From: Aurantibacter_A sp965215845
GTDB taxonomy: Bacteria > Bacteroidota > Bacteroidia > Flavobacteriales > Flavobacteriaceae
Assembly: GCA_965215845.1 (NCBI GenBank)
Contig: CBDCEL010000003.1
Span: 930,001-994,000 of the forward strand
Length of the DNA: 64,000 nucleotides
Reading direction: 5' to 3'
Position numbers and translations under genes: made by a program. This document shows positions 52,445 through 61,506 of the stretch, piece by piece. The notes beneath the pieces were generated by a model. It searched no databases, was not told where the DNA came from, and was given only the letters and a program-made list of their open reading frames with translations. Positions within the stretch are counted from its first letter, which is position 1. Each line of letters begins with the position of its first letter.

Positions 52445-54103
52445 ATGAACAGAAAAATTTATATAATCTTAGTTTTAGCACTGGCCTTTTCGATAAAGTC
52501 GTGCGATAAGTTTTTGGAGGAAGAGCTTGTCACCGATGTATCGGCGGCCTCTTACTACACCACGGAAGGTGGGTTCGAAGATGGTGTAAAAGCAACATAC
52601 TCGACTTTCAAGCCATTCTATGGGCAAGAAATTGGTGCTGCCATGACCACCTTTGGCACTGACATTTGGCAGAATGGTGCCGACGGGGGCCATAAGGTTT
52701 TCAATTTCTACGACGGAGGACTTAACGGATCCGAAAGTTATATTCGAGATTCTTGGGACAATTGGTACAAAGGTATCAACCAGGCCAATGGTGTCATCAA
52801 TCGTTCGGCAGAGGTTGAAATGGATGAGGCCCAAAAAACTTTGCGAATAGCTGAAGTGCGTTTTTTAAGGGCATTCTTCTATTTCAATATTGTGACCACT
52901 TTCGGTGATGCACATTTGAGTCTTGAGGAAACCCAGGGCATCGAGGTTGAGGCGAACAGAACGTCCCAGTCGGAAATCTACAGTCAGGCCATTGTACCCG
53001 ATTTGGAGTTTGCAATTGCCAATTTGCCCGATGAGCAGTCTGATTATGGCCGCGCCACAAAACCGGCGGCGGAGTTTTTGTTGGGCAAGGCCTTATTGAC
53101 CAGAAGCTATACGTCGTTTGCTGACGGTTCAGACCTATCGCGGGCGGAAACCCTGTTTGGAAATGTCATCAATAATTACGGCTTTTCGTTATTACCAAAT
53201 TTTGCCGATTTATGGGACATTGACAATCAAGAGAATAGTGAGATGGTCTTTGTTGTGCCCAATGCCAAAGCGCAGGTAGATAGTAGAGTCGATCCATATG
53301 GACATCGTTGGCACCTCTATTTCTTACATGAATATGACGTACGCCGAGGTATGACCCGGGATATTGCCAATGGAAGGCCCTGGAAGAGACATCGCCCTAC
53401 CGAGTTTATGATGACCCTCTGGGATAGAACCATTGATTCGCGCTATGACGATTCATTTAAGCATGTTTGGTTTGCCAATAAAGATGAGCCTGCCACAGAA
53501 GCCGTCGGGGACGAACCGGCTAGGGCGGCATTGGCAATTGGAGATACGGCAATTTACATTCCCGGCCCTGGTAAGGATATTGACTGGCCCCAATCACGGC
53601 AAGACGCAGTACCTTATTTGGTCTACAGCAATGATGAATATAACGAACGACTGTTTCCTTCGTTGAACAAGTGGATCGATCCGACGAGGCCCGGCCGTCA
53701 ACATGTGCAGGGGCAACGTGACTTTATTTTGATGCGCTTGGCAGATGCCTATTTGTTACGTGCAGAAGCCCGCCTAGCCCAAAACAACGCTACCGGTGCG
53801 GCTGAAGATATCAACGTGATTCGTATGCGGGCGGCAGTACCCGGTCAAGAGGCGGCCACCCAGATCACCCCGGCGGACGTAGACCTTGATTTTCTTCTTG
53901 ATGAAAGAGCACGGGAATTAGTGGGCGAAGGCCATCGCTGGTGGGATTTAGCCCGTACCGGCACTCTTGTGGAACGCACAAGATTGCACAATCCGGGTGC
54001 GGCTCCGAATATTCAAGATTATCATATTGTGAGGCCGATTCCGCAAAACCAAATTGATAGAACTTTAGGTGGTTACCCGCAAAATCCGGGCTACCCCCAA
54101 TAA
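52445..54103 (+). CDS. SusD/RagB-family nutrient-binding outer-membrane lipoprotein
   Basis: 552 residues with a lipobox (FSIKSC, Cys about 20), then DKFLEEELVTD, TPR-like helical packing and the family's C-terminal signature NVIRMRAAVPG and LLDERARELVGEGHRWWDLAR. It covers the SusC barrel and binds the glycan at the cell surface. The gap to susC is 38 bases and a strong terminator follows, so the two form one transcript. Confidence 0.95.
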   Translation: MNRKIYIILVLALAFSIKSCDKFLEEELVTDVSAASYYTTEGGFEDGVKATYSTFKPFYGQEIGAAMTTFGTDIWQNGADGGHKVFNFYDGGLNGSESYIRDSWDNWYKGINQANGVINRSAEVEMDEAQKTLRIAEVRFLRAFFYFNIVTTFGDAHLSLEETQGIEVEANRTSQSEIYSQAIVPDLEFAIANLPDEQSDYGRATKPAAEFLLGKALLTRSYTSFADGSDLSRAETLFGNVINNYGFSLLPNFADLWDIDNQENSEMVFVVPNAKAQVDSRVDPYGHRWHLYFLHEYDVRRGMTRDIANGRPWKRHRPTEFMMTLWDRTIDSRYDDSFKHVWFANKDEPATEAVGDEPARAALAIGDTAIYIPGPGKDIDWPQSRQDAVPYLVYSNDEYNERLFPSLNKWIDPTRPGRQHVQGQRDFILMRLADAYLLRAEARLAQNNATGAAEDINVIRMRAAVPGQEAATQITPADVDLDFLLDERARELVGEGHRWWDLARTGTLVERTRLHNPGAAPNIQDYHIVRPIPQNQIDRTLGGYPQNPGYPQ

Positions 54104-54132
54104 TAATTTGAGTTGTTTGAGTTAGTTCTTCG

Positions 54133-54170
54133 ACCCTCCCATTTGTAATTATAGATGGGAGGGTTTTATT
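54133..54170 (+). terminator. Terminator after susD
   Basis: ACCCTCCCAT (54133-54142) pairs with ATGGGAGGGT (54155-54164) in ten perfect pairs with a 12-base loop, followed by TTTTATT. It lies between convergent susD and lacI, which end on opposite strands. Confidence 0.85.
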
Positions 54171-54217
54171 CTTCCTTCGAACAAACTAGTGTAAATCAAC
54201 CTTAAATGTTAAACCTA

Positions 54218-55249
54218 CTAAACCAAAGTAGCATTTTCCTTGACCATGATTTCTATAGGAATATCCATGTTCAAATCTGACACATCCTTTTTGGTCACAT
54301 AATTGAATAGTCCCTTGATTGCAGCGTAACCCTGATATTTTGGTTGTTGGTTGATCAAAAAACTAATCTTTCCATCCATCAAAAATTTCAAATTCTCTTT
54401 GTTTACATCCAACCCGACAATAAAAGTATTGACCACACCGTGTTGTTCAAGAATCGGCGGAATAAAGTGGGATTTTGAATTTGTGACAAAGATGCCTTTT
54501 ACGCTGTCTCTTTTAAACCAGTCTTCCAACTCGGGGGTTACCCTAAACTCATCGTTTAAAGAATAGTTAATGGTTTGAATCGGTACTTCCGATTCTATCG
54601 ACTCAAAAAATTCTCGAAACCCTTGTTCGCGCTGTTTGTTGTTGGCATGTATACCCGTGTCATTGAGCATATTGACTACAAAATAATGGCCTTCATCTCC
54701 TACAATTCCATGTAATAAGCGACCGGCAACCATACCGGCCTTATATGCATTCTGACGGATAAAATATGCCGGGTTTTCCAACTGAAGTTCCGTGTCGATA
54801 AAAACAACCGGGATTTTCTTTTTATGGGCCTTGTTCAACAGAAGGTTGCTCTCCTTTTCAAAAAATGCGACCGTCACGATAGCGTCGTAACTCTTTAAGA
54901 AAATTTGTTCGCCCATATTTTTGAAGGAGACGGAATCTACAAATCCGTAATAATCGACCTCCACGCCCAATTCCTTCAATTCTTCAACGGCTTTGGCAAT
55001 TCCCTTTTTTGGAAGTTTCCAATAGCTCCACTTGTTCTTTGTCTCGGGAATAAGGACCGCGAATTTTATTTTTTTAACGGATGCAAGTTTCAATCGGCTT
55101 GCGGTAGTGTTCTTTGTATAACCAATTTCCTCGATAATTTTAAGCACCTTCTCTTCGGTCTCCTTGGAAACCCCTTTTCTCTTATGTAACACCCTATCGA
55201 CGGTGCCTATTGAAACATTGGCAAGTTTGGCTATTCTTTTTATCCCCAT
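54218..55249 (-). CDS. LacI-family transcriptional regulator
   Basis: 343 residues: an N-terminal LacI helix-turn-helix (KRIAKLANVSIGTVDRVLH, residues about 4-22) with hinge, then a periplasmic-binding-protein fold (about 62-340) as in the LacI/CcpA family, with IFVTNSKSHFIPPILEQ and FIVGLDVNKENL in the effector domain. It would release DNA on binding a sugar or sugar acid. It ends the minus-strand group of the locus and is the obvious candidate for the two identical CGTTAACG operators. Confidence 0.9.
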   Translation of the reverse strand: MGIKRIAKLANVSIGTVDRVLHKRKGVSKETEEKVLKIIEEIGYTKNTTASRLKLASVKKIKFAVLIPETKNKWSYWKLPKKGIAKAVEELKELGVEVDYYGFVDSVSFKNMGEQIFLKSYDAIVTVAFFEKESNLLLNKAHKKKIPVVFIDTELQLENPAYFIRQNAYKAGMVAGRLLHGIVGDEGHYFVVNMLNDTGIHANNKQREQGFREFFESIESEVPIQTINYSLNDEFRVTPELEDWFKRDSVKGIFVTNSKSHFIPPILEQHGVVNTFIVGLDVNKENLKFLMDGKISFLINQQPKYQGYAAIKGLFNYVTKKDVSDLNMDIPIEIMVKENATLV

Positions 55250-55326
55250 ATTCTGTTTAAGGAAGAACTTGGTAAGCTCCTAAATTACAATGTTTTGTGG
55301 TGGGGGAAAAGTATTTGAATTAAAAC

Positions 55327-55935
55327 CTATTCCAATTCGGCGGCTGAAATATTCCTAAATTGAATGGTCATGTCCCTTCCAGGATGCAATTGAAGCCCAA
55401 TAGGTCCATTAAGGTTGGCATTCTGCAAGGTATAGTTCATTACTTCTTTTCCATTGAGCCATGCGGTATAGGTATTGCCGACGGCTTTTGCCTTGAGGGT
55501 ATTCCAATCATCCATTTTCAACAATTCCTCAATGCCAACGGCTTCTACCGGATAGCCGGATTTCGGAACATAGGGCGAGGCTGTCATATCGCGTTTTAAA
55601 GAGCCCGAAATACCGATTTGAATTTGCGGATTTTTTTCATCATCGCCCCGCATAAAAACTCCGGAATCGATGGTACCCTTCCCAAATTTGAAATCCAGCT
55701 GTACCACAAAATCCGTATACTTTTTTTTGGTCCATAGAATCGAACCTTTTTCCTCTGGGTCGCTCTTCGCCCACAGCGTACCGTCTTCAATGGACCACCA
55801 AATATTTTTATCGGGCACTTGCCAATAGTCTAAATCAGTACCGTCAAAAATGGTTGCCATTTTTGGCTCCATATTTTGCCCACAGGTATTCAAAATCAAT
55901 ACCAAACCAACTATCAAAGAAAAAACATATTTCAT
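55327..55935 (-). CDS. DUF1080 protein (3-keto-disaccharide hydrolase family), single domain
   Basis: 202 residues with a signal peptide ending ILNTC (a lipobox-like end). DUF1080 features are TIFDGTDLDYWQVPDKN, WSIEDGTLWAKSDPEEKG, FVVQLDFKFGKGTIDSGVFMRG and QLHPGRDMTIQFRNISA. These lectin-like sandwiches, named 3-keto-disaccharide hydrolases after work on the Bacteroides/Agrobacterium systems, cleave glycosides whose C3 has been oxidised. It follows the DUF6807 gene by 17 bases in a minus-strand run and precedes lacI by 77 bases. Confidence 0.85.
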   Translation of the reverse strand: MKYVFSLIVGLVLILNTCGQNMEPKMATIFDGTDLDYWQVPDKNIWWSIEDGTLWAKSDPEEKGSILWTKKKYTDFVVQLDFKFGKGTIDSGVFMRGDDEKNPQIQIGISGSLKRDMTASPYVPKSGYPVEAVGIEELLKMDDWNTLKAKAVGNTYTAWLNGKEVMNYTLQNANLNGPIGLQLHPGRDMTIQFRNISAAELE

Positions 55936-55952
55936 CCTCAGTAATTTTCCAA

Positions 55953-57041
55953 TTAGTCTTTATTGAAATCAACAAAAAATCGATTCAAACTTTCCTTTGA
56001 AAGTTCGGTACCATTATGGACAAGAATTCGATAATTAAAGGTAGTCGATTCTCCCTTGGCCAGTTCAAAGCTTAATACCTCCTTACCCTTCGAAAATACT
56101 TTCTGGCCCAAAGGATTGGCCGCAAAAAGCCCATAGTCTCGAGCATGCCAATAGGTAGGGTAACCAACATTTTTCTCGTGGTCCATTATGGTAATCGATA
56201 CCGTTTCTCCATCAATGGTACTTTCCAATTTGACCCATTTGTTTCGGGTACCCCAAACGTCGTTTCCGGTCTTCCCCTCGCTTCCAAAATAATTGCCGTT
56301 CACACCTTCGTTGTTCAGAGCCTCCACTTCGGTGACATTTCCGTCGGCATCCGTATAGACGGCCGGTTTTTCAGAAGGTAATTCCAATTCGCGCGCCACA
56401 CGAACACCGATCATCCCTTCCTTGTTATCTTTGAACGAAACAGTATCGATCAAAGCCCGCAAAGTCGTAGATCGGTCGATAATTCTGGTCTCGCCAATCT
56501 CGGCAAATTTAAATTGGGTAACCTCTTCCAGCAAATCCGCGTCGTAAGAACGCCATACCGCCTTAATTTTAAGTATTCCGTCCTCCACATTGTTTTCCAA
56601 TATTTCCTGATGGAATATCGTTCCATATTTAAGTTTTTCCTTTTCAGGAATGGCATAGGAATTGTTCCAAAAATCAAAGCCGTTTACATCTCCATAATTC
56701 AACCAAAGACCGGCATGATGCGGGTGGTCTACCCGCTCGTTCGGCCTAGGTTCAAAAGGAAAACCTCTGGTGACCGTCTTGCCGCTTTTGGTCAAAATGG
56801 GGTAGAGTATCGGCTTGGGGGTCTGACCATCATAGATATAATTCGTAAACAAATCCCCATTAATGCTGACTGCAACCTTCTTATTTGCCTCATCGTTCTC
56901 AAAAGTTATCTTGGGGGCTTTCGCTACTTCCATCTCGGGTAAATCAGCTCTCTTGTCCGATTCTTTCCCTTCTTTACAGGACATGGATAAGAACAAGACA
57001 AACAGACAACCATGACAAATGTTTTTTCCGATTTTGAACAT
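55953..57041 (-). CDS. DUF6807 / PmoA-like exported protein
   Basis: 362 residues with a lipobox LFLSMSC (Cys about 22). The core motif is RVDHPHHAGLWLNYGDVNGFDFW (read as HPHHAGLW and GDVNGFDFW) and the end is VGYPTYWHARDYGLFAANPLGQ, characteristic of the DUF6807 (PF14100-type, PmoA-named) family, a galactose-mutarotase-like sandwich. It is common in PULs with Gfo/Idh/MocA oxidoreductases. The biochemical role is not established; the HPHH cluster could bind a metal or act on a keto-sugar. It follows the oxidoreductase gene by nine bases. Confidence 0.85.
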   Translation of the reverse strand: MFKIGKNICHGCLFVLFLSMSCKEGKESDKRADLPEMEVAKAPKITFENDEANKKVAVSINGDLFTNYIYDGQTPKPILYPILTKSGKTVTRGFPFEPRPNERVDHPHHAGLWLNYGDVNGFDFWNNSYAIPEKEKLKYGTIFHQEILENNVEDGILKIKAVWRSYDADLLEEVTQFKFAEIGETRIIDRSTTLRALIDTVSFKDNKEGMIGVRVARELELPSEKPAVYTDADGNVTEVEALNNEGVNGNYFGSEGKTGNDVWGTRNKWVKLESTIDGETVSITIMDHEKNVGYPTYWHARDYGLFAANPLGQKVFSKGKEVLSFELAKGESTTFNYRILVHNGTELSKESLNRFFVDFNKD

Positions 57042-57050
57042 GCCCCGTTT

Positions 57051-58412
57051 TTAATATTGAAATACTTTTCCACCTGCCAAAACATCCTGGGTCTGCTCGT
57101 CAAAGGTAGCTTTCAGGCCTGTTCTCAATGCTGCAGTGGTCATAATATTTGCGATGGAGTGATTGTACCCCGCCTCTACCGGACCGTTTGTTGTCTCTCG
57201 ACTTCGTACGCATTCCATCCAATTCAACATATGCAATGACGTCATATTATCGGCGCCGGTATTCGCCGAAGTTACAACCTTGGGAGCATTCTCCGTAAGA
57301 TTGAAACCTTTTCCCAATTTGTTGGGCTGCATACCCATTGCAGAGGCGTGTCTTTCAGCTAGGCCGCCGTTGTCACTGACCTTGTTGGTGTCTAAGTTCA
57401 ATTCTCCACCATTCGAATAATATATTTCCTTGGTACCACCAGCCGAATTTGTAAAACGTGAGGAGTAGGTAACCTGGAATCCTGAATCCATATCATCTGC
57501 AGGGCCATAGTCGAAAACGGCCGACATGGTATCAAAATTTTTGCGCCCATCTTTCCAAAGATAGATACCGCCATTGGCGGCCACACTTCTCGGATGGTTC
57601 AATCCTGAGAACCAATGTACCGTATCGATCTGGTGTGACATCCATTGTCCTGGAATTCCAGATGAATAGGGCCAGAATAATCTATACTCCAAGTACTTTC
57701 TTGGATCCCACTCCGCAGGTGGACGATTCATCTGATAGCGTTTCCAATCGGTATCCGATTCTTTTATTTCACTGGTCAATTTGGGCAAGCGCCATCTACC
57801 GGGCTGGTTTACGTTCCAGGTCATTTCGACCATAACGATATCGCCAAACTTGCCAGATTTAATATAATCTGCCGCGGCGTGGTAGTTTGCACCGCTCCTT
57901 CGTTGCGATCCAATTTGAAATACAATACCCGAATCCTTTACCGCCTTCATTCCAACACGGGCATCTTCCATTGTTTCGGCAAAGGGTTTTTCAACATAAG
58001 CATCTTTTTTGGCATCGGCGGCTTGAACGGTATGCAGGGCATGTTGAAAATCGGCGGTAGAAATGATAACGGCATCGATTTCATTCTTATCGTACATTTC
58101 TTCGTTGTTCTTCCATTGGGCGATTTTATTTCCGGTCTTTTCCTTGATATAGGCGGCACCCTCATCTCGCCGTCGGTTCCAAATATCGGATACCCCCACA
58201 ATCTCAAAATTCTGGGCACTACTGTGACCGTTAAAGGCGGGGATCAATGCGCCCTTTGCCCTATTAGAAAATCCTACGATGCCCACGCGTACTCGATCAT
58301 TGGCTCCAATTACCTTCTTATAACTCTTAGCGCTCATTGTACCGGCACCCAAAATTATTCCGCTTGAGGCCAAGGTCGTCTTCTTTATAAAATTTCTTCT
58401 GTCTTTATCCAT
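57051..58412 (-). CDS. Tat-exported Gfo/Idh/MocA-family oxidoreductase
   Basis: 453 residues. The start MDKDRRNFIKKTTLAS is a twin-arginine signal. The Rossmann fold opens with RVGIVGFSNRAKGALIPAF and EKPFAETMEDA carries the family catalytic Lys; the C-terminal part forms the typical beta-sheet (FWPYSSGIPGQWMSHQIDTVHW). It would oxidise a sugar hydroxyl with bound NAD in the periplasm; such enzymes act as 3-dehydrogenases supplying 3-keto-glycosides to DUF1080 partners. The genes on both sides (19 and nine base gaps) are a two-domain DUF1080 gene and DUF6807, which supports this. Confidence 0.9.
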   Translation of the reverse strand: MDKDRRNFIKKTTLASSGIILGAGTMSAKSYKKVIGANDRVRVGIVGFSNRAKGALIPAFNGHSSAQNFEIVGVSDIWNRRRDEGAAYIKEKTGNKIAQWKNNEEMYDKNEIDAVIISTADFQHALHTVQAADAKKDAYVEKPFAETMEDARVGMKAVKDSGIVFQIGSQRRSGANYHAAADYIKSGKFGDIVMVEMTWNVNQPGRWRLPKLTSEIKESDTDWKRYQMNRPPAEWDPRKYLEYRLFWPYSSGIPGQWMSHQIDTVHWFSGLNHPRSVAANGGIYLWKDGRKNFDTMSAVFDYGPADDMDSGFQVTYSSRFTNSAGGTKEIYYSNGGELNLDTNKVSDNGGLAERHASAMGMQPNKLGKGFNLTENAPKVVTSANTGADNMTSLHMLNWMECVRSRETTNGPVEAGYNHSIANIMTTAALRTGLKATFDEQTQDVLAGGKVFQY

Positions 58413-58431
58413 GGTCAGTTGATTTTTTCAA

Positions 58432-59802
58432 TTAAAACTCTCTTACTTTAATACTTCTAAAGGAAACTTCATCGCCGTGATCTTGTAATAGAATCAATCC
58501 TTCCGCAAGACGTCCGAAATTCTTCCATTTTTCGTACTTGCTTTTTTCGACCAGGGCCTTGAACATTTGACTGAAACGGTCAAACTCGACCACCTTGATT
58601 TGATTTAGCCAATGTTCGACATGCCCACCTTTTACCACAACTCGGGCATTGTTCCATTTACCGACACCTTTGAAATTTTTCCCTCTTGAACTATCGCTAT
58701 TCTCGGCCCTTATCAGGTCGTACAGAGAACCGACCGTTCTATTTCCATTTTTTCCCTGCTTTGCATCAGGGTGCGCTTTGTCATCGAGCACCTGAAATTC
58801 CATACCAATGGCGGAGCCCTCACCCTTGTTCAATTCAGAATCGACAAAATACTTGATTCCGCTATTGGCTCCCTCCGATATTTTAAAATCAACACTCAGC
58901 TCGAAATCGCTAAAGGAATCTTCAGTAACAATATCACCACCATTTCTAGATTCGGCCCCTCCGGAAGAAAGCACGGTTAGAATTCCATCTTTTATTTCCC
59001 AGCCCTTATCAGGAAATTTGTCGAGCTTAGCGCCTCTCCAGCCATTGGTCGTCTGGCCATCCCAGAGAAGGCGCCATCCTTTTCGCCTTTCGTCTTTGGT
59101 AAGCCGATTGGCCAGGTAGCTGATTTCCGGAACATCGGAATCCACTTCCATCCTGGCATTCTCAAGATCTTCGGTCTTGATCTTGATGTTTTTCCATTTC
59201 ACGATTTTCCCTTCCAAGCTTTCATCATGTATGCTGTGTACTTGAAATGCTATAAAACCTTCGGCGGTCGTATCATCTACTAAATTGGCACATTGTATTC
59301 CGTTGACCCACGTTCTTATCTCGTTGCCGATAGCCTCAATCCTATAGTGGTTCCATTGTCCGGGTATAAATGCATTCCGCCCTTTCGGATTCCTTGACAA
59401 GGGATACAGCCAGCCATTTCTGGCTTCGTCATAAACACCACCCGCCCATTTTCGAGAACTTGTTTCTATTTCACATTGATAGCCATGGACTCTACCATCC
59501 ATAATATCTGGTGAACTAATACTTCTGAACTGTACCCCAGAGTTCAGACCGTTTTCCACAAAGACGTCAAACTCCAGAATAAAGTCAGCATATTTTTCCT
59601 TGCTGGCCATAAAGCTGTTCGGCGTATTCAATTTGGAAGTACCGACCAACTCCCCGTCTTTGATTTCATAGGAAGCATTTCCATTCAATTGCACAAAATT
59701 ATCCAGGTCCTTTCCGTTGAACAACATTTCCCAATTGTCTTGCGCTGAAATGGAGCATACAATGAAAAGGGCAAATACCAATTGAAGTTTTTTTATTATC
59801 AT
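58432..59802 (-). CDS. Two-domain DUF1080 protein (3-keto-disaccharide hydrolase family)
   Basis: 456 residues with a signal peptide ending CSISAQ. Two DUF1080 modules are visible: NWEMLFNGKDLDNFVQL (about 22-205), with LEFDVFVENGLNSGVQFRS, and GWRLLWDGQTTNGWRGAK (about 232-456), with DFKISEGANSGIKYFVD. The pair suggests two catalytic or one catalytic and one binding module on oxidised glycosides. It opens the minus-strand operon and the operator CGTTAACGTTAACG lies 77-91 bases upstream of its start. Confidence 0.85.
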   Translation of the reverse strand: MIIKKLQLVFALFIVCSISAQDNWEMLFNGKDLDNFVQLNGNASYEIKDGELVGTSKLNTPNSFMASKEKYADFILEFDVFVENGLNSGVQFRSISSPDIMDGRVHGYQCEIETSSRKWAGGVYDEARNGWLYPLSRNPKGRNAFIPGQWNHYRIEAIGNEIRTWVNGIQCANLVDDTTAEGFIAFQVHSIHDESLEGKIVKWKNIKIKTEDLENARMEVDSDVPEISYLANRLTKDERRKGWRLLWDGQTTNGWRGAKLDKFPDKGWEIKDGILTVLSSGGAESRNGGDIVTEDSFSDFELSVDFKISEGANSGIKYFVDSELNKGEGSAIGMEFQVLDDKAHPDAKQGKNGNRTVGSLYDLIRAENSDSSRGKNFKGVGKWNNARVVVKGGHVEHWLNQIKVVEFDRFSQMFKALVEKSKYEKWKNFGRLAEGLILLQDHGDEVSFRSIKVREF

Positions 59803-60073
59803 AAGTATCTCATATTTAATGTGTTATCTTATATTTTATAATTCTAGACGATCGAATACACATTATTAAAAATTATTTGCGTTAACGTTAACGAATGTAA
59901 AAAATATTTTTAACTTGTAGTCAAGTAAATTGAAGTTTATTTCGATAAGTTCGTCAACGGTATACGACTACATTGGTAGCGGTGACCAATCCGCAACAGC
60001 TTTTTTGAAGAACTTGAAATTCTCGGCCAAAAAATGTATTCTTGCGAACTCTTGAATACCAAACAAGACCAAT
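59803..60073. other. Divergent control region between the DUF1080 operon and uxaC
   Basis: AT-rich. It holds the LacI-type operator. On the plus strand TTG-N20-TATTTCG (about 59923-59950) could serve uxaC. Confidence 0.45.
59880..59893. promoter_or_regulatory. LacI-type operator between the DUF1080 operon and uxaC
   Basis: CGTTAACGTTAACG, identical to the element upstream of susC. It could control both directions at once. Together the two sites would make sulfatase, SusCD, the oxidoreductase operon and UxaC one regulon. Confidence 0.75.
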
Positions 60074-61462
60074 TTGACACATTCCAATTTCCTCTTAGAA
60101 AATAAATACTCCGAAGAGCTCTACCACGATTTCGCGAGTAAAATGCCCATTATAGACTACCACAATCATTTACCTCCAGAGCAGTTGGCTTCTAACAAAA
60201 TCTTCAAGAACATTACCGAGGTATGGATTGATGGCGATCATTATAAATGGCGGGCCATGCGTACTTTGGGCATTGATGAAAAATATATTACCGGTAACGC
60301 CAATGATGAAGAAAAGTTTGAGAAATGGGCCTATACGGTGCCCTATACGATGCGGAATCCACTTTATCATTGGACACATCTAGAACTTAAACGTTATTTC
60401 GAAATAGATGCACTTCTAACACCTTCCAATGCCAAAAAGGTCTATGAGGCAACAAAAGAGAAATTAAACAGTGCGGACTACAGCTGTCAAAATTTGATAT
60501 CAAAGATGAACGTTGAGGTCCTCTGCACGACTGACGACCCCACCGAAAACCTAGGGCATCACCAAAGTTTGGCGGCGAGCAATTTTTCAACGAAGGTGAG
60601 TACGGCGTTTCGACCTGATAAGTTCGTCTTTATACGAAGTGAAAATTACAATCAATATATCCTGAAATTGGCCAAGGTAAGTGAAATGGATATTGAGAAT
60701 TACAATGATCTTTGTACGGCTCTCAAAAAACGGATGCGATATTTTCATGAAAACGGATGTCGAATCTGTGACCATGGACTCGAGCAACTATATGTCGTCG
60801 AATTTACGGAACCCGAGGTAGCTGCCATTTTCAGCAAAAAAAGAGCCGGACAGTTTATCGGCGAAGAAGACGCCCAGAAGTTCCAAATGGCGTTGCTCTT
60901 GTTTCTTTGTGAAAGCTATCACGAATTGGGATGGGTACAACAATTTCATTTAGGCGCGCTGCGGAATAACAACAGTCGAATGTTCAGAACCCTAGGGCCG
61001 GACACAGGCTGGGATTCCATCGGGGATTTTCAGCAGGCAAAAGGGCTTTCGAAGTTTTTGGATACATTGGATTCTCAGGATAAATTGACCAAGACCATTC
61101 TCTATAATGTCAACCCCACATACAACGAGGTTATGGCAACGATGGTCGGCAACTTCAATGACGGCAGTATCAAGGGAAAGGTTCAATGGGGATCAGGTTG
61201 GTGGTTCTTGGACCAAAAAGATGGTATGACCGAACAATTGAACGTGCTATCGAACATGGGAATGTTAAGTTGTTTTATCGGAATGTTGACCGATTCGAGA
61301 AGCTTTCTTTCCTTTCCTCGGCATGAATATTTCAGGAGGATTCTTTGTAACCTCTTCGGCAAGGAAATCGAAAGCGGGGAACTTCCCCATGACCCTAAGT
61401 GGATTGGTAAACTTGTTCAGGACCTCTGCTACTACAACGCCAAGGAATATTTTGATTTTTGA
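60074..61462 (+). CDS. uxaC: Uronate isomerase (glucuronate isomerase)
   Basis: 462 residues, normal for UxaC, which turns D-glucuronate into fructuronate or galacturonate into tagaturonate. MPIIDYHNHLPPEQ near the start holds the metal-binding His pair (His30, His32), and GPDTGWDSIGDF, NPTYNEVMATMVG, KVQWGSGWW and MLTDSRSFLSF follow as in the family. The start codon is TTG at 60074; no in-frame ATG exists upstream before a stop, and the first ATG inside would lose about 24 residues. It is divergent from the DUF1080 operon and implies a uronate in the glycan. Confidence 0.93.
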   Translation: MTHSNFLLENKYSEELYHDFASKMPIIDYHNHLPPEQLASNKIFKNITEVWIDGDHYKWRAMRTLGIDEKYITGNANDEEKFEKWAYTVPYTMRNPLYHWTHLELKRYFEIDALLTPSNAKKVYEATKEKLNSADYSCQNLISKMNVEVLCTTDDPTENLGHHQSLAASNFSTKVSTAFRPDKFVFIRSENYNQYILKLAKVSEMDIENYNDLCTALKKRMRYFHENGCRICDHGLEQLYVVEFTEPEVAAIFSKKRAGQFIGEEDAQKFQMALLLFLCESYHELGWVQQFHLGALRNNNSRMFRTLGPDTGWDSIGDFQQAKGLSKFLDTLDSQDKLTKTILYNVNPTYNEVMATMVGNFNDGSIKGKVQWGSGWWFLDQKDGMTEQLNVLSNMGMLSCFIGMLTDSRSFLSFPRHEYFRRILCNLFGKEIESGELPHDPKWIGKLVQDLCYYNAKEYFDF

Positions 61463-61506
61463 CCCCAGGTTTTTCCAGCGCTTTTGATTTATGGTAAAAC
61501 CCTCCG

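Noticed and set aside
60143..61462. uxaC beginning at the internal ATG
   Set aside because: It would remove about 24 residues before the metal-binding HNH motif that homologues have; the TTG start fits better.
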